A stretch of 64,000 nt of DNA from Cohnella sp. SGD-V74 (GCF_003001675.1 NZ_PVYW01000010.1:186001-250000), one strand, 5' to 3'; counted from the first letter of the stretch, positions 1 to 9,788 are shown. Notes: a model not told the origin generated them from the sequence alone. Made by a program: numbers and translations.

Positions 1-2480
1 ATCGCTACGTCTTGGTTCGTCCAATTGCTGTCCGCATAGGGTTCGCCAGCCGCTGTCGACATGATCAGGTCGATCGATGGCCTCGTATTATCCAAGCGGA
101 AGCGGTTTGACACCGCCGCTGCAGCAGTCAACGCATTGCCGGCCCGATCCTGCGCTTGCAGATGCAAGTACCAGTCTCCATCTCCATCGGCTTTGATCAA
201 CTCGGCTCCGTTATCGAACGGGGTCCAACCCGCTGTCGGAGCCGTCGCCTCTGTCGTCCAGGCATATTTCAGCGCAGCATCGACAATATCGCTGCCGCCG
301 GTGTCGTTGATCGTGACAACGGTTCTGGCTATTTGCGACCACGCTTCCCGGCCGTTCTCACTCCAATCGGCGGTAGGGGCGGTCTTGTCGATGTTCACCG
401 CCAGCGGAGCGCTCAAGCTGTTGCCCGCATGATCCGTCAGCTTGAACGCGATCGTGTGCATACCTGACGCGGCAAACGGAATCAGGCTCTCATTCGAGTA
501 GTTTTGCTCCGCCGCGCCATCAAGCGCATACGTCAAGGCCAGCAGGCCGCTAACTCCCCATTCGGCTTTGGCGCTCACATGGACATCGCTGTTCGTCCAT
601 TCTCCGCTCATATAGTCGCTGCCATCCGCCGCCTTCTTCATTGTCGGCGTCAACTCCAACCCGCTCTTGCTGATCTGGGCAGTACGAGATACGGTGTTTT
701 CATTTCCAACCGCATCTAGTGCCTTGATTTTCACGTTATAGACACCGTCCCCCTGCAACTGGAAAGGAACGGTGTACGGATACCACGCCGTGCCGCCATT
801 GGTCGAATACGTAACCGAAGTCACACTGGTGGCGTCCGTCACTGCAGCAGATACGATCACATTCTGATTCGTCCAGTTACTTTCCGAATAGGGGGTATCG
901 TCCGCCTTCTTCATCGTGATATCGATCGCCGGCGGCGTGTTGTCGAGCAGGAACGAACTGGAGGTGACTGTTCTCGAGTTACCCGCGAGATCCTTGGCTC
1001 GAACGTGCAAGTACCAATACCCGTCCCCGTCGGATTTCACAATTGGAGCGGACATATCCTGCGAAGGAAGGAGCGAGAAGTCCGTCCATTCGGATGCCGC
1101 TGCGGGAGCGGAAGTGGATTGAGACCAGACATATTGCAGCGAGGCGGTATCCAATCCGCTTTCTGAATCGCTGACTGTAACGAAATTGACTCCAATCGTT
1201 CTTGAGGGTTCGTCGCTGCCGTTCGCGGAAAACTGGATACTCGGCAAAGTGGAGTCTCTCCATACGGTTATCGTGTAGGTTTTGGCCGGCAGAAAGTAGG
1301 GTTCTACGCGAACTCTGACAGTGGTTGAGGAGTCTGGCATAACGATCGTTGCCGGGCTGCCGCTGGTCTGCAACTGGTCGTTGATATACAGCGCTTGATA
1401 GGAACTGCTGGATAGCGTAGCGGTTAGGCGGAAGCCAGTGACCGATGCTCCGACGTACTGGGTATAGGAGGTTCCGGATGAAGTGAACGACGGGGACAGC
1501 ATGCCCTCATCCACGGTCAGTCCGTTCAGGTTCGCGCTGCCCGGAACGTCAAAATAATTGTTTGTTCCGCCCCACTTCACCAGGGTGCCGTCCGATTTTA
1601 ACGCCAAGCTGTGGCTGCGTCCCCCTGCAACAGAGGTCACTTGGGTTAGACCTGCAGGGACATCCGCTTGACCTAGTCTGTTATCCCCCCAAGCGACGAC
1701 GGTGCCATCCGATTTCAAGGCAAGGGATGTGTTATCGCCAGCAGCGATTGCGATGACATCGGTTAACCCTGCTGGCACAGTCGCTTGCCCATCGCCGTTC
1801 ACCCCCCAGGCGACGACGGTACCATCTTCCTTCAGGGCTAAGGAATGAGCGTCGGACGAAGCGATCGCGATGACATTCGTCGCCTCCACCGGAACGTTCA
1901 GATTGCCGTAAGGATCATTCCCCCAACCGACGATGCTTCCGTTCCTCTTCAGAGCTAAGGAATGGCCGAGACCGGTGGCAATGGCAACGACATCGGTCAA
2001 ATCTGCGGGTAAATTCGTTATTACGTTATGGGCGTCGCGTCCCCAAGAGACGACTGTGCCGTCCGCTCTCAGGGCTAAGGAATGGTCATTGGCTGCGGCA
2101 ATGGCGATGACATTCGTCGCTTCCGCCGGAATGCTGCGTTGACCATACATATTATCTCCCCAACCTACGACGTTGCCATTTCCCTGTAAGGCTAGAACAT
2201 GACTCTTGCCTATCGCTACAGATACGACATCGGTCAGTCCCGCCGGAATGTTCCTTTGCTGATTGAGATTTCCCCAAATTGCGAGGGTGCCGTCTGTTTT
2301 TATGGCCACGACAACGTCTTCTCTTACATATATGGCCTTCGTCTTGATTGGATCAATCGGCGCCGCGGAGGCTGATTCTGCGGGAATAAGGGCGGATACG
2401 GCACATGACCATAATAGTAGAAGGGTCATTCCTATCTTGATCCGCTTCGACATCCTGCGCTTGATCGTTCGTTCCATCAT
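1..2480 (-). CDS. Secreted RCC1-repeat / Ig-like surface protein (3' end beyond window)
   Basis: The frame stays open from the ATG at 2480 to the window edge (826 codons), so the C-terminus is missing. A second ATG follows at 2477, and AAGGAAG upstream fits either start. The N-terminus is basic, then hydrophobic (TLLLLWSCAVSAL), then ASAAP: an export signal. Residues about 45-310 carry RCC1-type propeller repeats with recurring units such as LRADGTVVSWG and LKSDGTLVKWG. Residues about 315-405 form a cadherin-like beta-sandwich domain (LNGLTVDEGMLSPSFTSSG). The rest is Ig-like repeats with DNTPP or DKTAP boundaries and the recurring phrase YWYLHVRAKDLAGN or DWYLHLQAQDRAGN. It probably acts outside the cell as an adhesion or wall-associated protein; an SLH or other anchor may lie in the missing end. 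It is divergent from the NHL/SLH protein at 2704. Domains are clear by eye; the ligand is unknown. Confidence 0.85.
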   Translation of the reverse strand, partial: MMERTIKRRMSKRIKIGMTLLLLWSCAVSALIPAESASAAPIDPIKTKAIYVREDVVVAIKTDGTLAIWGNLNQQRNIPAGLTDVVSVAIGKSHVLALQGNGNVVGWGDNMYGQRSIPAEATNVIAIAAANDHSLALRADGTVVSWGRDAHNVITNLPADLTDVVAIATGLGHSLALKRNGSIVGWGNDPYGNLNVPVEATNVIAIASSDAHSLALKEDGTVVAWGVNGDGQATVPAGLTDVIAIAAGDNTSLALKSDGTVVAWGDNRLGQADVPAGLTQVTSVAGGRSHSLALKSDGTLVKWGGTNNYFDVPGSANLNGLTVDEGMLSPSFTSSGTSYTQYVGASVTGFRLTATLSSSSYQALYINDQLQTSGSPATIVMPDSSTTVRVRVEPYFLPAKTYTITVWRDSTLPSIQFSANGSDEPSRTIGVNFVTVSDSESGLDTASLQYVWSQSTSAPAAASEWTDFSLLPSQDMSAPIVKSDGDGYWYLHVRAKDLAGNSRTVTSSSFLLDNTPPAIDITMKKADDTPYSESNWTNQNVIVSAAVTDATSVTSVTYSTNGGTAWYPYTVPFQLQGDGVYNVKIKALDAVGNENTVSRTAQISKSGLELTPTMKKAADGSDYMSGEWTNSDVHVSAKAEWGVSGLLALTYALDGAAEQNYSNESLIPFAASGMHTIAFKLTDHAGNSLSAPLAVNIDKTAPTADWSENGREAWSQIARTVVTINDTGGSDIVDAALKYAWTTEATAPTAGWTPFDNGAELIKADGDGDWYLHLQAQDRAGNALTAAAAVSNRFRLDNTRPSIDLIMSTAAGEPYADSNWTNQDVA

Positions 2481-2553
2481 CAGACTTCCTTTCCGGAAAA
2501 TAGCTTCTCTATCAGACAATTATATTAACCGTTCCGTCCTAACACCCTTAATA

Positions 2554-2625
2554 GAATCTTAAAGGATCTGAGGAAGCGATTCGTTGGTGCCAAGGTTGAA
2601 CGATCGACGAATCTTTTAAGATTTC
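2554..2625. promoter_or_regulatory. Imperfect inverted repeat between divergent surface genes
   Basis: GAATCTTAAAGGATC (2554-2568) faces GAATCTTTTAAGATT (2609-2623) as an imperfect inverted repeat. The inner parts CGATTCGT and ACGATCG are also partly complementary. It lies in the shared upstream region of the RCC1 and NHL proteins, so it may be a regulator site or a leader structure. No convincing -35/-10 pair was assigned. Confidence 0.3.
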
Positions 2626-2703
2626 ATTAAGAATATCGATTATCTCCCAATGCTATATTCGTTCCTAGAAGCGATTAATAGGAATGGGAAGGAAAGAATA
2701 ACC

Positions 2704-5700
2704 ATGGGGTTTGAATTTCGTCGCAAGATGGCGCAATTTACAGTGTGCATATTGATTGCGGGATTGTTTACGGGACTGGCGCCATTCGGCAATGATCGTG
2801 CTTATGCGGGAACCGGGGGCGTGATTGACACTGTAGCCGGCGGAAACTATGGCGATGAGGGTGACGGAGGTCCGGCTGTCGCTGCAGAATTGGACTCTCC
2901 GTCGGCAGTTGCGATGGACAGCCTCGGGAATCTGTATATTGCCGATACGGGCAACAACAAGATCAGGAAGGTCGATGCGAGCGGGAATATCAGCACCGTC
3001 GCCGGCAGGGGGGATTACCTTGGCGAGTTGGGAGATGGTGGCTCCGCCCTTGACGCAGGACTGAGCAATCCGACAGGAGTGGCGGTGGACGATGACGGCA
3101 ATTTGTATATCGCTGATAAATATAACCACCGGATACGTAAAGTAGATTTTACGAGCGAGCCTGCCACAATCTCTACGATAGCGGGGACGGGATCTGGCGG
3201 CTTTTCGGGAGATGGAGATCCTGCAATTAACGCTAAACTATACAGCCCAGGTGGGTTGGCGATATATGACGGCAATCTGTATATCGCGGATACAAACAAT
3301 CACAGGATACGTAAAATAGATTTCTCGAGCGGGGTCGGTATCATCACTACGGTAGCGGGTGCGGGTGATGGCACATTACGTGGGGATGGAGGTCCTGCTG
3401 TCGAGGCTGAGTTACACTACCCGAGTGCAATAGCAATAGACAGTCAAGGGAGTTTATTTATCGCAGATACATTTAACAGTCGGATACGGAAAGTAGATTA
3501 TTCGAGCGGGGTCGGCATCATCAGCACCGTGGCCGGGTCATCGTTGTCCTATGGGTCTGGTTTTAGTGGAGACGGGGGGCCGGCTGTTGAAGCAGAACTG
3601 AATCGACCGAATGGCATAGCGGTAGATGGCAGCGGGAATCTGTATATCTCCGATACAGGTAACAACAGAATCAGAAAGGTGCTTCCGAGCGGCTCGATTA
3701 TGACGATAGCGGGAACGGGAGCGCGTGGTTATGAAGGAGATGAGGGGCCGGGGATCACTGCACAATTAGGGGGCCCCACAGGGTTGACTCTGGATAACGA
3801 CGGTAACCTTTACATCGCTGATACAGACAACCATGCAATACGCAAGCAAACGCCTTACATTCCTTCGAGCGATGCGAGCTTAAGTTATATTACGCTGACG
3901 AGCGGCACGCTAAGCCCGGTGTTCGCATCCGGTACAACCAACTACACGGCAACTGTCGTGAATGGGGTAAGCAGTATTCGCGTTACGCCAACGACGACAG
4001 ATTCTCTCATGTCGGTAACCGTAAACGGCGTGCGAGTTGCAAGCGGAACCGAGTCCGGAGACATCAATCTGGATGTAGGGGATAACAGGATTGACGTGGT
4101 AGCCGTAGCAGAGGACGGTGTAACAGAGTGGCCGTACACGATCATCGTCAAAAGAGAAGTAAGCAGCAACGCCAATTTGAGTCAGTTGTCGCTGTCAAAC
4201 GGCACGCTAAGTCCGACATTCATCTCGACAACGACAACCTATACGGCAACGGCCAGCCAGAGTCAGATTACGGTCACTCCGACGTTATCGGATGCAATGG
4301 CTGCAGTGAAGGTGAACGGTACAGCGGTGGCGAACGGTACGGCATCCCTGCCGATCCCGCTCAACTTGGGCAGTGTCACCTCGATTGAGGTCGTTGTGAC
4401 GGCGCAGAATGGAACAACAACCAAGACCTATACGATTAACGTGACGAGAACGATAAGCGCGAATGCGGATTTAAGCGGATTATCATTGTCGAGGGGAACG
4501 CTGAGTCCGGTGTTCGCGGCGGGCACGACCGGCTATACGGCGAGCGTCGAGAATAGCGTAAGCAGCATTACAGTGACGCCGACGACTGCTGACGTCAGCG
4601 CGGAAGTGACCGTGAATGGCGTGACGGTAAATAGCGGAACTGCTTCCGCACCGCTCCCGCTGAACGTAGAAACGAATACGATTTCTCTAGAGGTTACGGC
4701 GGAAAACGGCACAAAGAAACCTTACACGGTGACGGTTACACGCGCCAAGAGCAGCAATGCGGATTTGAGCGATCTGGTGCTGTCGAGCGGGACGCTGATT
4801 CCATCGCTGCTGCCCGGTACGTATAAGACAAGCGTGGATCATCAGGTGGAGAGCGTTACGGTAATGCCTACGGTAGTGGATGCGGTATATGCAACGGTTA
4901 CGGTCAGTTTGTATGCCGATGGCGGAGCGCTGGTTAGCGGGCCGTTTGCAGTGCCGAACGGTACGGAGTCTCCGGCGCTGCCGCTGAATGTAGGAAGCCA
5001 TAACGTAATTACGCTTGTCGTAACGGCGCAGGACGGTTCGACGAAGATGTATACAGTCACGGTAACAAGAGGCACAAGCAGCGATGCGGATCTGAGTAAT
5101 TTGACGCTGTCGAACGGGACGCTGACCCCGGCGTTCGCAGGCACGTACACGGCGGGCGTAGGTTATGCTGTAAGCAGCATAACCGTAACGCCGACCTTGT
5201 CGGATGCTGCCAATGCTTCAGTAACGGCCAGCGTATTTAGCAGTGGAGGAACACTCGTAAGCGGGCCGCATACGGTGCTGAGCGGCACGGCGTCCGCAGC
5301 GCTTCCTCTGAGCGTTGGGGATAACGTTGTTAAGGTCGTCGTGACGGCGCAAAATAACGCAACGAAGACGTATACAATAACGGTGACGAGAGCTGCCGAA
5401 AGCAGCCAGCCAACAAGCTTGAGCGGGCTGACGTTGTCGAGCGGAACGTTAAGTCCGGCGTTTGGGGCGGATACGCTCCAATACACCGCAAGCGTAACCG
5501 CTGCCGTTGCCAATGTCACCGTAACGATGACGGTGGCCGATGCGGACAAGGCTGCAGCAACGACCAGCATCTATAACGGTGTTGGAACGCAGATCGGCGG
5601 ACCGTTTGCGATGACGAGCGGGACGGCAGCCTTTGCGCTTCCATTAAACGAAGGAAGCAATGTGATTTCGGTTGTTGTCACGACGCAAGGCGGTGCGACC

Positions 5701-6987
5701 AAGACATATAAGCTCGACATCACCCGCGCGACATCGGGCGCTTCATCCGGTGGAGGCGGAGGGGGTGGAGGCGGCGGATGGGCGTTCACGAATGCGCCTG
5801 TCATCGACTTGAACGGACAGAAGCTGGACCCTGCCCGCATAGACACTGGGAAGCCATTTTTTACGCTTGAAGCGACGCCGACTAATGGCGTGTCCTACGT
5901 CAGTATTCCGGCGAGTATTTTAACGGACTTGGCCGCCAAGAATGCGGATTTCTACCTGGAGATCAGAACGCCATACGGCCGCTACCAAGTTCCGGTTAAT
6001 CTGGCTTCGCTAATACCGGAGTTCGATGCCTTGCTTACGAAGAACCGACTCAAAGCCGATGATGTCAGCTTCAAGATTACGTTGACGGATAAATCCGGAG
6101 ACAAGAGTCTGCAAACGACGATCGCGAGCGCCTTGCCGAATGGAAAAGTATTGGGAACGACGGTGGATTTCCATATCGAGATTGTCCACACGACTACAGG
6201 ACTGACGGTTGGCACGGCGGACAAATTCAATCAGGCGCTTACGAGGTTAATTCCAATGCCGAACGGCTTGGCTGATTTGCCGGAATTATGGGGAGCTTTC
6301 CGCTATAACGGGACGAACAAGAAGCTCGAATTTGTCCCTGCGAAGAAGGTGAAGACGGACGGCGTGTGGCATATCGCTATTCGTTCTTACACGAACAGTA
6401 TCTATTTCGGGGCATCGAAGGCAGTAAGCTTTTCCGATACGGAGAATCATTGGGCGCAGTCGTTTGTTGATCTGGCGGCGGCAAAAGGGCTTGTGGAGGG
6501 GATTGGAAACGGGAAATACGCTCCTGATAAAAAAGTGACCAGAGCAGAGTTTGCAACCTTGCTTGTTCGGTCGTTAGGAAGAGGTATTTCCGAGGCCGGA
6601 TCGGTTGCGTACGTCGATGTAAAGCCCGAAGCGTGGTATGCCGATGCTGTTGCGCAGGCGAAGGAGCTTGGTCTGCTTGATCTCGTGAGCGGCGCGAGCT
6701 TCCATCCCGACCAACCGCTGACTCGTGAAGAAATGGCAAGCATGCTGGCGGCTGTCGTCGCTCTGGATAAGAGGCCGACAGCAACGAAAGAGGTTAACTC
6801 GAATGATAGCTACAAGGACATGGAAATCGTGAATCCGGCCTATCAGGAAGACGTTCGACTGATGATCAAGATGCGGATTATGACGGGGATATCGGAAGAC
6901 TCGTTCGACCCGAAAGGCCAGGTGACACGAGCGCAAGCGGCAACCGTGTTTATCCGAACCTTGCAAGCGCTGGGTATGGTGGACTAG
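2704..6987 (+). CDS. SLH-anchored NHL-repeat / cadherin-like surface protein
   Basis: This 1427-residue exported protein is probably held on the S-layer or cell-wall polymer. The ATG at 2704 is chosen over the upstream in-frame ATG at 2650 because GGAAGGAAAG lies 7 nt before it and a standard signal peptide (AQFTVCILIAGLFTGLAPF, then RAYAG) follows directly. Residues about 38-390 hold six NHL-type propeller repeats (GNLYIADTGNNKIRKV and variants, each with a TVAG strand and a GDGGPA loop). Residues about 391-1012 hold six tandem cadherin-like beta-sandwich domains beginning S(S/A)(N/D)ADLS.L.LS.GTLSP.F. A glycine run (about 1017-1027) leads to an unassigned beta-rich domain. Three SLH motifs occupy about 1238-1427 (FSDTENHWAQSFVDLAAAKGLV, then two more). 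Cadherin-like domains of the same kind occur in the divergent RCC1 protein, so the two may belong to one surface system. Binding partner unknown. Confidence 0.9.
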   Translation: MGFEFRRKMAQFTVCILIAGLFTGLAPFGNDRAYAGTGGVIDTVAGGNYGDEGDGGPAVAAELDSPSAVAMDSLGNLYIADTGNNKIRKVDASGNISTVAGRGDYLGELGDGGSALDAGLSNPTGVAVDDDGNLYIADKYNHRIRKVDFTSEPATISTIAGTGSGGFSGDGDPAINAKLYSPGGLAIYDGNLYIADTNNHRIRKIDFSSGVGIITTVAGAGDGTLRGDGGPAVEAELHYPSAIAIDSQGSLFIADTFNSRIRKVDYSSGVGIISTVAGSSLSYGSGFSGDGGPAVEAELNRPNGIAVDGSGNLYISDTGNNRIRKVLPSGSIMTIAGTGARGYEGDEGPGITAQLGGPTGLTLDNDGNLYIADTDNHAIRKQTPYIPSSDASLSYITLTSGTLSPVFASGTTNYTATVVNGVSSIRVTPTTTDSLMSVTVNGVRVASGTESGDINLDVGDNRIDVVAVAEDGVTEWPYTIIVKREVSSNANLSQLSLSNGTLSPTFISTTTTYTATASQSQITVTPTLSDAMAAVKVNGTAVANGTASLPIPLNLGSVTSIEVVVTAQNGTTTKTYTINVTRTISANADLSGLSLSRGTLSPVFAAGTTGYTASVENSVSSITVTPTTADVSAEVTVNGVTVNSGTASAPLPLNVETNTISLEVTAENGTKKPYTVTVTRAKSSNADLSDLVLSSGTLIPSLLPGTYKTSVDHQVESVTVMPTVVDAVYATVTVSLYADGGALVSGPFAVPNGTESPALPLNVGSHNVITLVVTAQDGSTKMYTVTVTRGTSSDADLSNLTLSNGTLTPAFAGTYTAGVGYAVSSITVTPTLSDAANASVTASVFSSGGTLVSGPHTVLSGTASAALPLSVGDNVVKVVVTAQNNATKTYTITVTRAAESSQPTSLSGLTLSSGTLSPAFGADTLQYTASVTAAVANVTVTMTVADADKAAATTSIYNGVGTQIGGPFAMTSGTAAFALPLNEGSNVISVVVTTQGGATKTYKLDITRATSGASSGGGGGGGGGGWAFTNAPVIDLNGQKLDPARIDTGKPFFTLEATPTNGVSYVSIPASILTDLAAKNADFYLEIRTPYGRYQVPVNLASLIPEFDALLTKNRLKADDVSFKITLTDKSGDKSLQTTIASALPNGKVLGTTVDFHIEIVHTTTGLTVGTADKFNQALTRLIPMPNGLADLPELWGAFRYNGTNKKLEFVPAKKVKTDGVWHIAIRSYTNSIYFGASKAVSFSDTENHWAQSFVDLAAAKGLVEGIGNGKYAPDKKVTRAEFATLLVRSLGRGISEAGSVAYVDVKPEAWYADAVAQAKELGLLDLVSGASFHPDQPLTREEMASMLAAVVALDKRPTATKEVNSNDSYKDMEIVNPAYQEDVRLMIKMRIMTGISEDSFDPKGQVTRAQAATVFIRTLQALGMVD

Positions 6988-7045
6988 ACCTGAATCAGGC
7001 TAATCGTGAACTAACCGCAAGTATGCGGATGATCGGAGGTTGCTT

Positions 7046-9730
7046 ATGCCCAGAGAACGCAGTAACGCCGTTTCTTCGAAGAATGCGCCCTTCATTGGAG
7101 CCAAACCGTCGAAAAAACCGATAATCGGTTCGCACCGCACGAGATCGCCAATCGGCGGGCACCGCATGCAGCAGGTGTTGGAGATGCAGCAGACGATCGG
7201 AAACCAGGCAACGCAGCAGTTTGTACCAACATCGCCAAAGCCGACCCTTGGCTCGCACCGCATAAAGACGCAAATCGGCGGACATCGCAAGCAGCAGCTC
7301 CCGAAGCCGCAGAACGTCACAAACGTTCCCGAGAACAAACCGGAAACTCCGAAGTCGAAGCCGTTGCCGCCGGGGTATGTGCCTTATGAGGACAGCGAGT
7401 CGATTGGCGGCAGCTCAAGCTTTGACTGGAATATAGGCGGCAGTCCCACGATAACCTCGAAGCCGTTGCCGCCGGGGTATGTGCCGTATGAGGACGGCGA
7501 GTCGGCCAGCGATAGCTCCAGCTTTGACTGGAATATGGGCGGCAGTTCCACGACAAGCCCGCAATCCAAGCCGCTGCCGAAAGGGTATGTACCGTTCGAG
7601 GACGGCAGCGAGTCGACCAGCGGCAGCTCCAGCTTTGACTGGAATATTGGCGGCAGTTCCACGACAAGTCCGCAATCCAAGCCGCTGCCGAAAGGGTATG
7701 TACCGTTCGAGGACGGCAGCGAGTCGACCGGCGGCAGCTCGAGTTCCGGTTTTGATTGGAATATCGGCAGCAGTTCTCCGACATCGTCAGGGCCGAAGCC
7801 TCTGGCGAAGGGATATGTGCCGTTTAAGGAGAACGACGATGAGTCGGATGACGATGACGATTTTGACTTCGACTGGGACCAAGAGGACATCAAGAGCAGC
7901 AGCAAGAGCAGCAGTACGCCGCTTCCGCAGTTGTCGAACGGCAAATCGACCTCCTCTGCGGTAGGGGCTATTACACCGGAACAAGGTGTGTTTCCTGCTC
8001 GGGTGAGAGAGGATTTGCTCGAGGATAACGATGATGATTTTGACGACGACTCGGATGATGATACGGAGGACGCTAATCAGGATAGTTTGTCCGGACTGAT
8101 CGCTCCATCCCTCCAGCCTGCTGCGGCGGGGTCGAGATTCGCTCTGGAAAATAACAAGGAATCCGAATTTGATAAAGAGATGCTGTACAGGGGCGGCATT
8201 CGCGGCGTAGACCTGGATTCGACGACCTTCTATGCGAATGAATCGCAGCGGGCCTCCTATGCCCGGGGTTTCGACAAGTCGGGTAAAATGATCAACGCGA
8301 CAGACGGCAAATCGCTGGATACGATAGGGGCTTTAGAATCGTCGACGGTGGGAGCGAAGGCAGACCGGCACATTTTCACGATGAACGCTTTGGGCGAATT
8401 TCATTCTATGGATGCAGTCAAGGAAAATTCGGATCGTTCCAAGCGTATTCATGACCAACGCAAACAGGATTTGAAAGATTTGCAAGATAAACCGGAACAT
8501 CAAGCGGAACTGCGAAATATGCAGCTTCCTTCGATGGAGAGAATCCATCATTCCACCTTCAATGCCGGGGATGATATCGCCGGGGCTGGCGAGCTTCAAG
8601 TTCGCGATGGACAGATTGAGTTGGTTTCCGATGCAAGCGGCCACTACAAGCCGGGTTCGAAGCAGATGGTGCAGACCGTGGAACAGCTTGAGAACAACAA
8701 TGTTCCGATTGAGCAGCTTGGTGTGGAGTTTGTAGGAAAGCCTGAATTCCAGTACGAAATGGACTATTTGACAGGCAAAGACAAGGTCGATTCGACAACG
8801 GGGAAAAAGGTGCGCAGACGCGATATCGACGGCAATTTTATGCCTAAGATGCAGGGAAGCAGGCAGGCGTTTACGAAAAATATGCAAGTGTCTGCGCTGG
8901 AATTGCTCGGATATGCCAACCATGCGCCCGATGCTGCCGAAGAACGGATACGCGATGCGCACGACCAGAAAAACCAAATGCTCAGAGAACTGCTCAGGAA
9001 GACGGAGCGTCACGATCCGATCGCCTACGATTATCGCGGCGATGTGCAATCGAAGCATGGCAACGTAATGAAGGAATTGCTGGCGAAACGCAAAGAAGTC
9101 GCGCCTGTCCCGGATCTGCCGCAGGAGAAATATTTTGGCTACGGTTCGATCAGCAATGTGGCTGGGAAAAAGCTGGTAGTTGATGAGGACGAGCGCAGTT
9201 CCCGGAAAAGCCTGCCCCTTGCCGGAGACAACCATATCAAGACGACGAGCGACGAAGACGAGGTTTGGGGCGCCCCGGCAGGCAATAGCGCTGCTTTCAC
9301 AGGAGAGAGCAAAGCGAAGACAGGCAGCAGCAAAGTCAAAACAGGCAGCAACGGCTACAACAACGCAACGACGTCGGGAGGCAGCAACGCCTACAATAAC
9401 TCGACGTTGCTGAACGGCAGCAACGCCTACAACAACTCGACGTTGCTGAATGGCAGCGACGCCTACAACAACTTGACGTTGCTGAACGGCAGCGACGCCT
9501 ACAATAACTCAACTTTGCTGAACGGCAGCAACGCCTACAACAACTCAACTTTGCTGAACAGCAGCAACGCCTACAACAACTCGACGTTGCTGAACGGAAG
9601 CGACGCCTACAATAACTCAACTTTGCTGAACGGCAGCAACGCCTACAATAAAGGTAAATTTGTCAGTCGCGGCTACAATGGCCCCAGGAATACTAGCTAT
9701 AATGCATGGGACGAAGGTTCGTTCTACTAA
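7046..9730 (+). CDS. Repeat-rich GNQA-type protein, possible injection-system cargo
   Basis: 894 residues, hydrophilic, with no signal peptide or membrane segment. GGAGG lies 6 nt before the ATG at 7046. The N-terminus has two copies of a GSHR...IGGHR motif (about residues 28-46 and 70-88) around EMQQTIGNQATQQF, which resembles the LQ..IGNQAV motif at the start of proteins linked to extracellular contractile injection systems and DUF4157 toxins (family knowledge from memory). Five repeats of KPLP(P/K)GYVP(Y/F)E...SSFDWNIG follow, then Asp-rich stretches. The core (about 370-720) contains LYRGGIRG, an IFTMNALGEFHSMD strand, IHHSTFNAGDDIAGAGELQV and SGHYKPG. I recall the HHS.F..G..VA.AGE....G......SGHY.P pattern from bacterial effector-like proteins. 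The tail is a 12-residue repeat, S(N/D)AYNNSTLLNG. No injection-system structural genes lie in this window. Function is inference. Confidence 0.75.
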   Translation: MPRERSNAVSSKNAPFIGAKPSKKPIIGSHRTRSPIGGHRMQQVLEMQQTIGNQATQQFVPTSPKPTLGSHRIKTQIGGHRKQQLPKPQNVTNVPENKPETPKSKPLPPGYVPYEDSESIGGSSSFDWNIGGSPTITSKPLPPGYVPYEDGESASDSSSFDWNMGGSSTTSPQSKPLPKGYVPFEDGSESTSGSSSFDWNIGGSSTTSPQSKPLPKGYVPFEDGSESTGGSSSSGFDWNIGSSSPTSSGPKPLAKGYVPFKENDDESDDDDDFDFDWDQEDIKSSSKSSSTPLPQLSNGKSTSSAVGAITPEQGVFPARVREDLLEDNDDDFDDDSDDDTEDANQDSLSGLIAPSLQPAAAGSRFALENNKESEFDKEMLYRGGIRGVDLDSTTFYANESQRASYARGFDKSGKMINATDGKSLDTIGALESSTVGAKADRHIFTMNALGEFHSMDAVKENSDRSKRIHDQRKQDLKDLQDKPEHQAELRNMQLPSMERIHHSTFNAGDDIAGAGELQVRDGQIELVSDASGHYKPGSKQMVQTVEQLENNNVPIEQLGVEFVGKPEFQYEMDYLTGKDKVDSTTGKKVRRRDIDGNFMPKMQGSRQAFTKNMQVSALELLGYANHAPDAAEERIRDAHDQKNQMLRELLRKTERHDPIAYDYRGDVQSKHGNVMKELLAKRKEVAPVPDLPQEKYFGYGSISNVAGKKLVVDEDERSSRKSLPLAGDNHIKTTSDEDEVWGAPAGNSAAFTGESKAKTGSSKVKTGSNGYNNATTSGGSNAYNNSTLLNGSNAYNNSTLLNGSDAYNNLTLLNGSDAYNNSTLLNGSNAYNNSTLLNSSNAYNNSTLLNGSDAYNNSTLLNGSNAYNKGKFVSRGYNGPRNTSYNAWDEGSFY
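7358..7885 (+). repeat. Five in-frame repeats (KPLPxGYVPxE units)
   Basis: Units begin near 7358, 7460, 7568, 7679 and 7796, so spacing grows from 102 to 117 bp in multiples of three. Each encodes a Pro/Gly opening, an acidic cluster, a Ser-rich linker and FDWNIG. Units 3 and 4 are nearly identical, which points to recent duplication. The last copy is the most diverged and runs into an Asp-rich stretch. Confidence 0.85.
9382..9650 (+). repeat. 36-bp in-frame tandem repeat at the protein tail
   Basis: Seven to eight 36-bp units encode S(N/D)AYNNSTLLNG in a row at the C-terminus of the 7046-9730 protein. Copies differ by few bases (N or D at position 2, one S to L change, one G to S change). 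The unit count could change by slippage while keeping the frame. Confidence 0.9.
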
Positions 9731-9734
9731 AGTC

Positions 9735-9756
9735 GTGCCCGCTGTCAAGCGGGCAC
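9735..9756 (+). terminator. Hairpin after the repeat-rich gene
   Basis: GTGCCCGC (9735-9742) and GCGGGCAC (9749-9756) form a perfect 8-bp stem with a 6-nt loop, starting 5 nt after the stop at 9730. No T-run follows, so termination may be weak. Confidence 0.5.
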
Positions 9757-9775
9757 AATCCCACCAAACATTCCT

Positions 9776-9788
9776 GTTGTCAGGTTAA
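9776..9788 (+). repeat. 13-bp inverted terminal match to the end of the dispersed repeat
   Basis: GTTGTCAGGTTAA at 9776-9788 is the exact reverse complement of 10132-10144, the gene-proximal edge of the dispersed repeat. The same sequence opens the second copy at 52233. The pair would bound a 369-bp unit, but the second copy lacks the outer partner. Confidence 0.5.

Noticed and set aside
7046..9730. Collagen-like or spore-coat protein
   Set aside because: No Gly-X-Y repeat; the GNQA motif and the structured core argue against a pure low-complexity coat protein, though this is not excluded.
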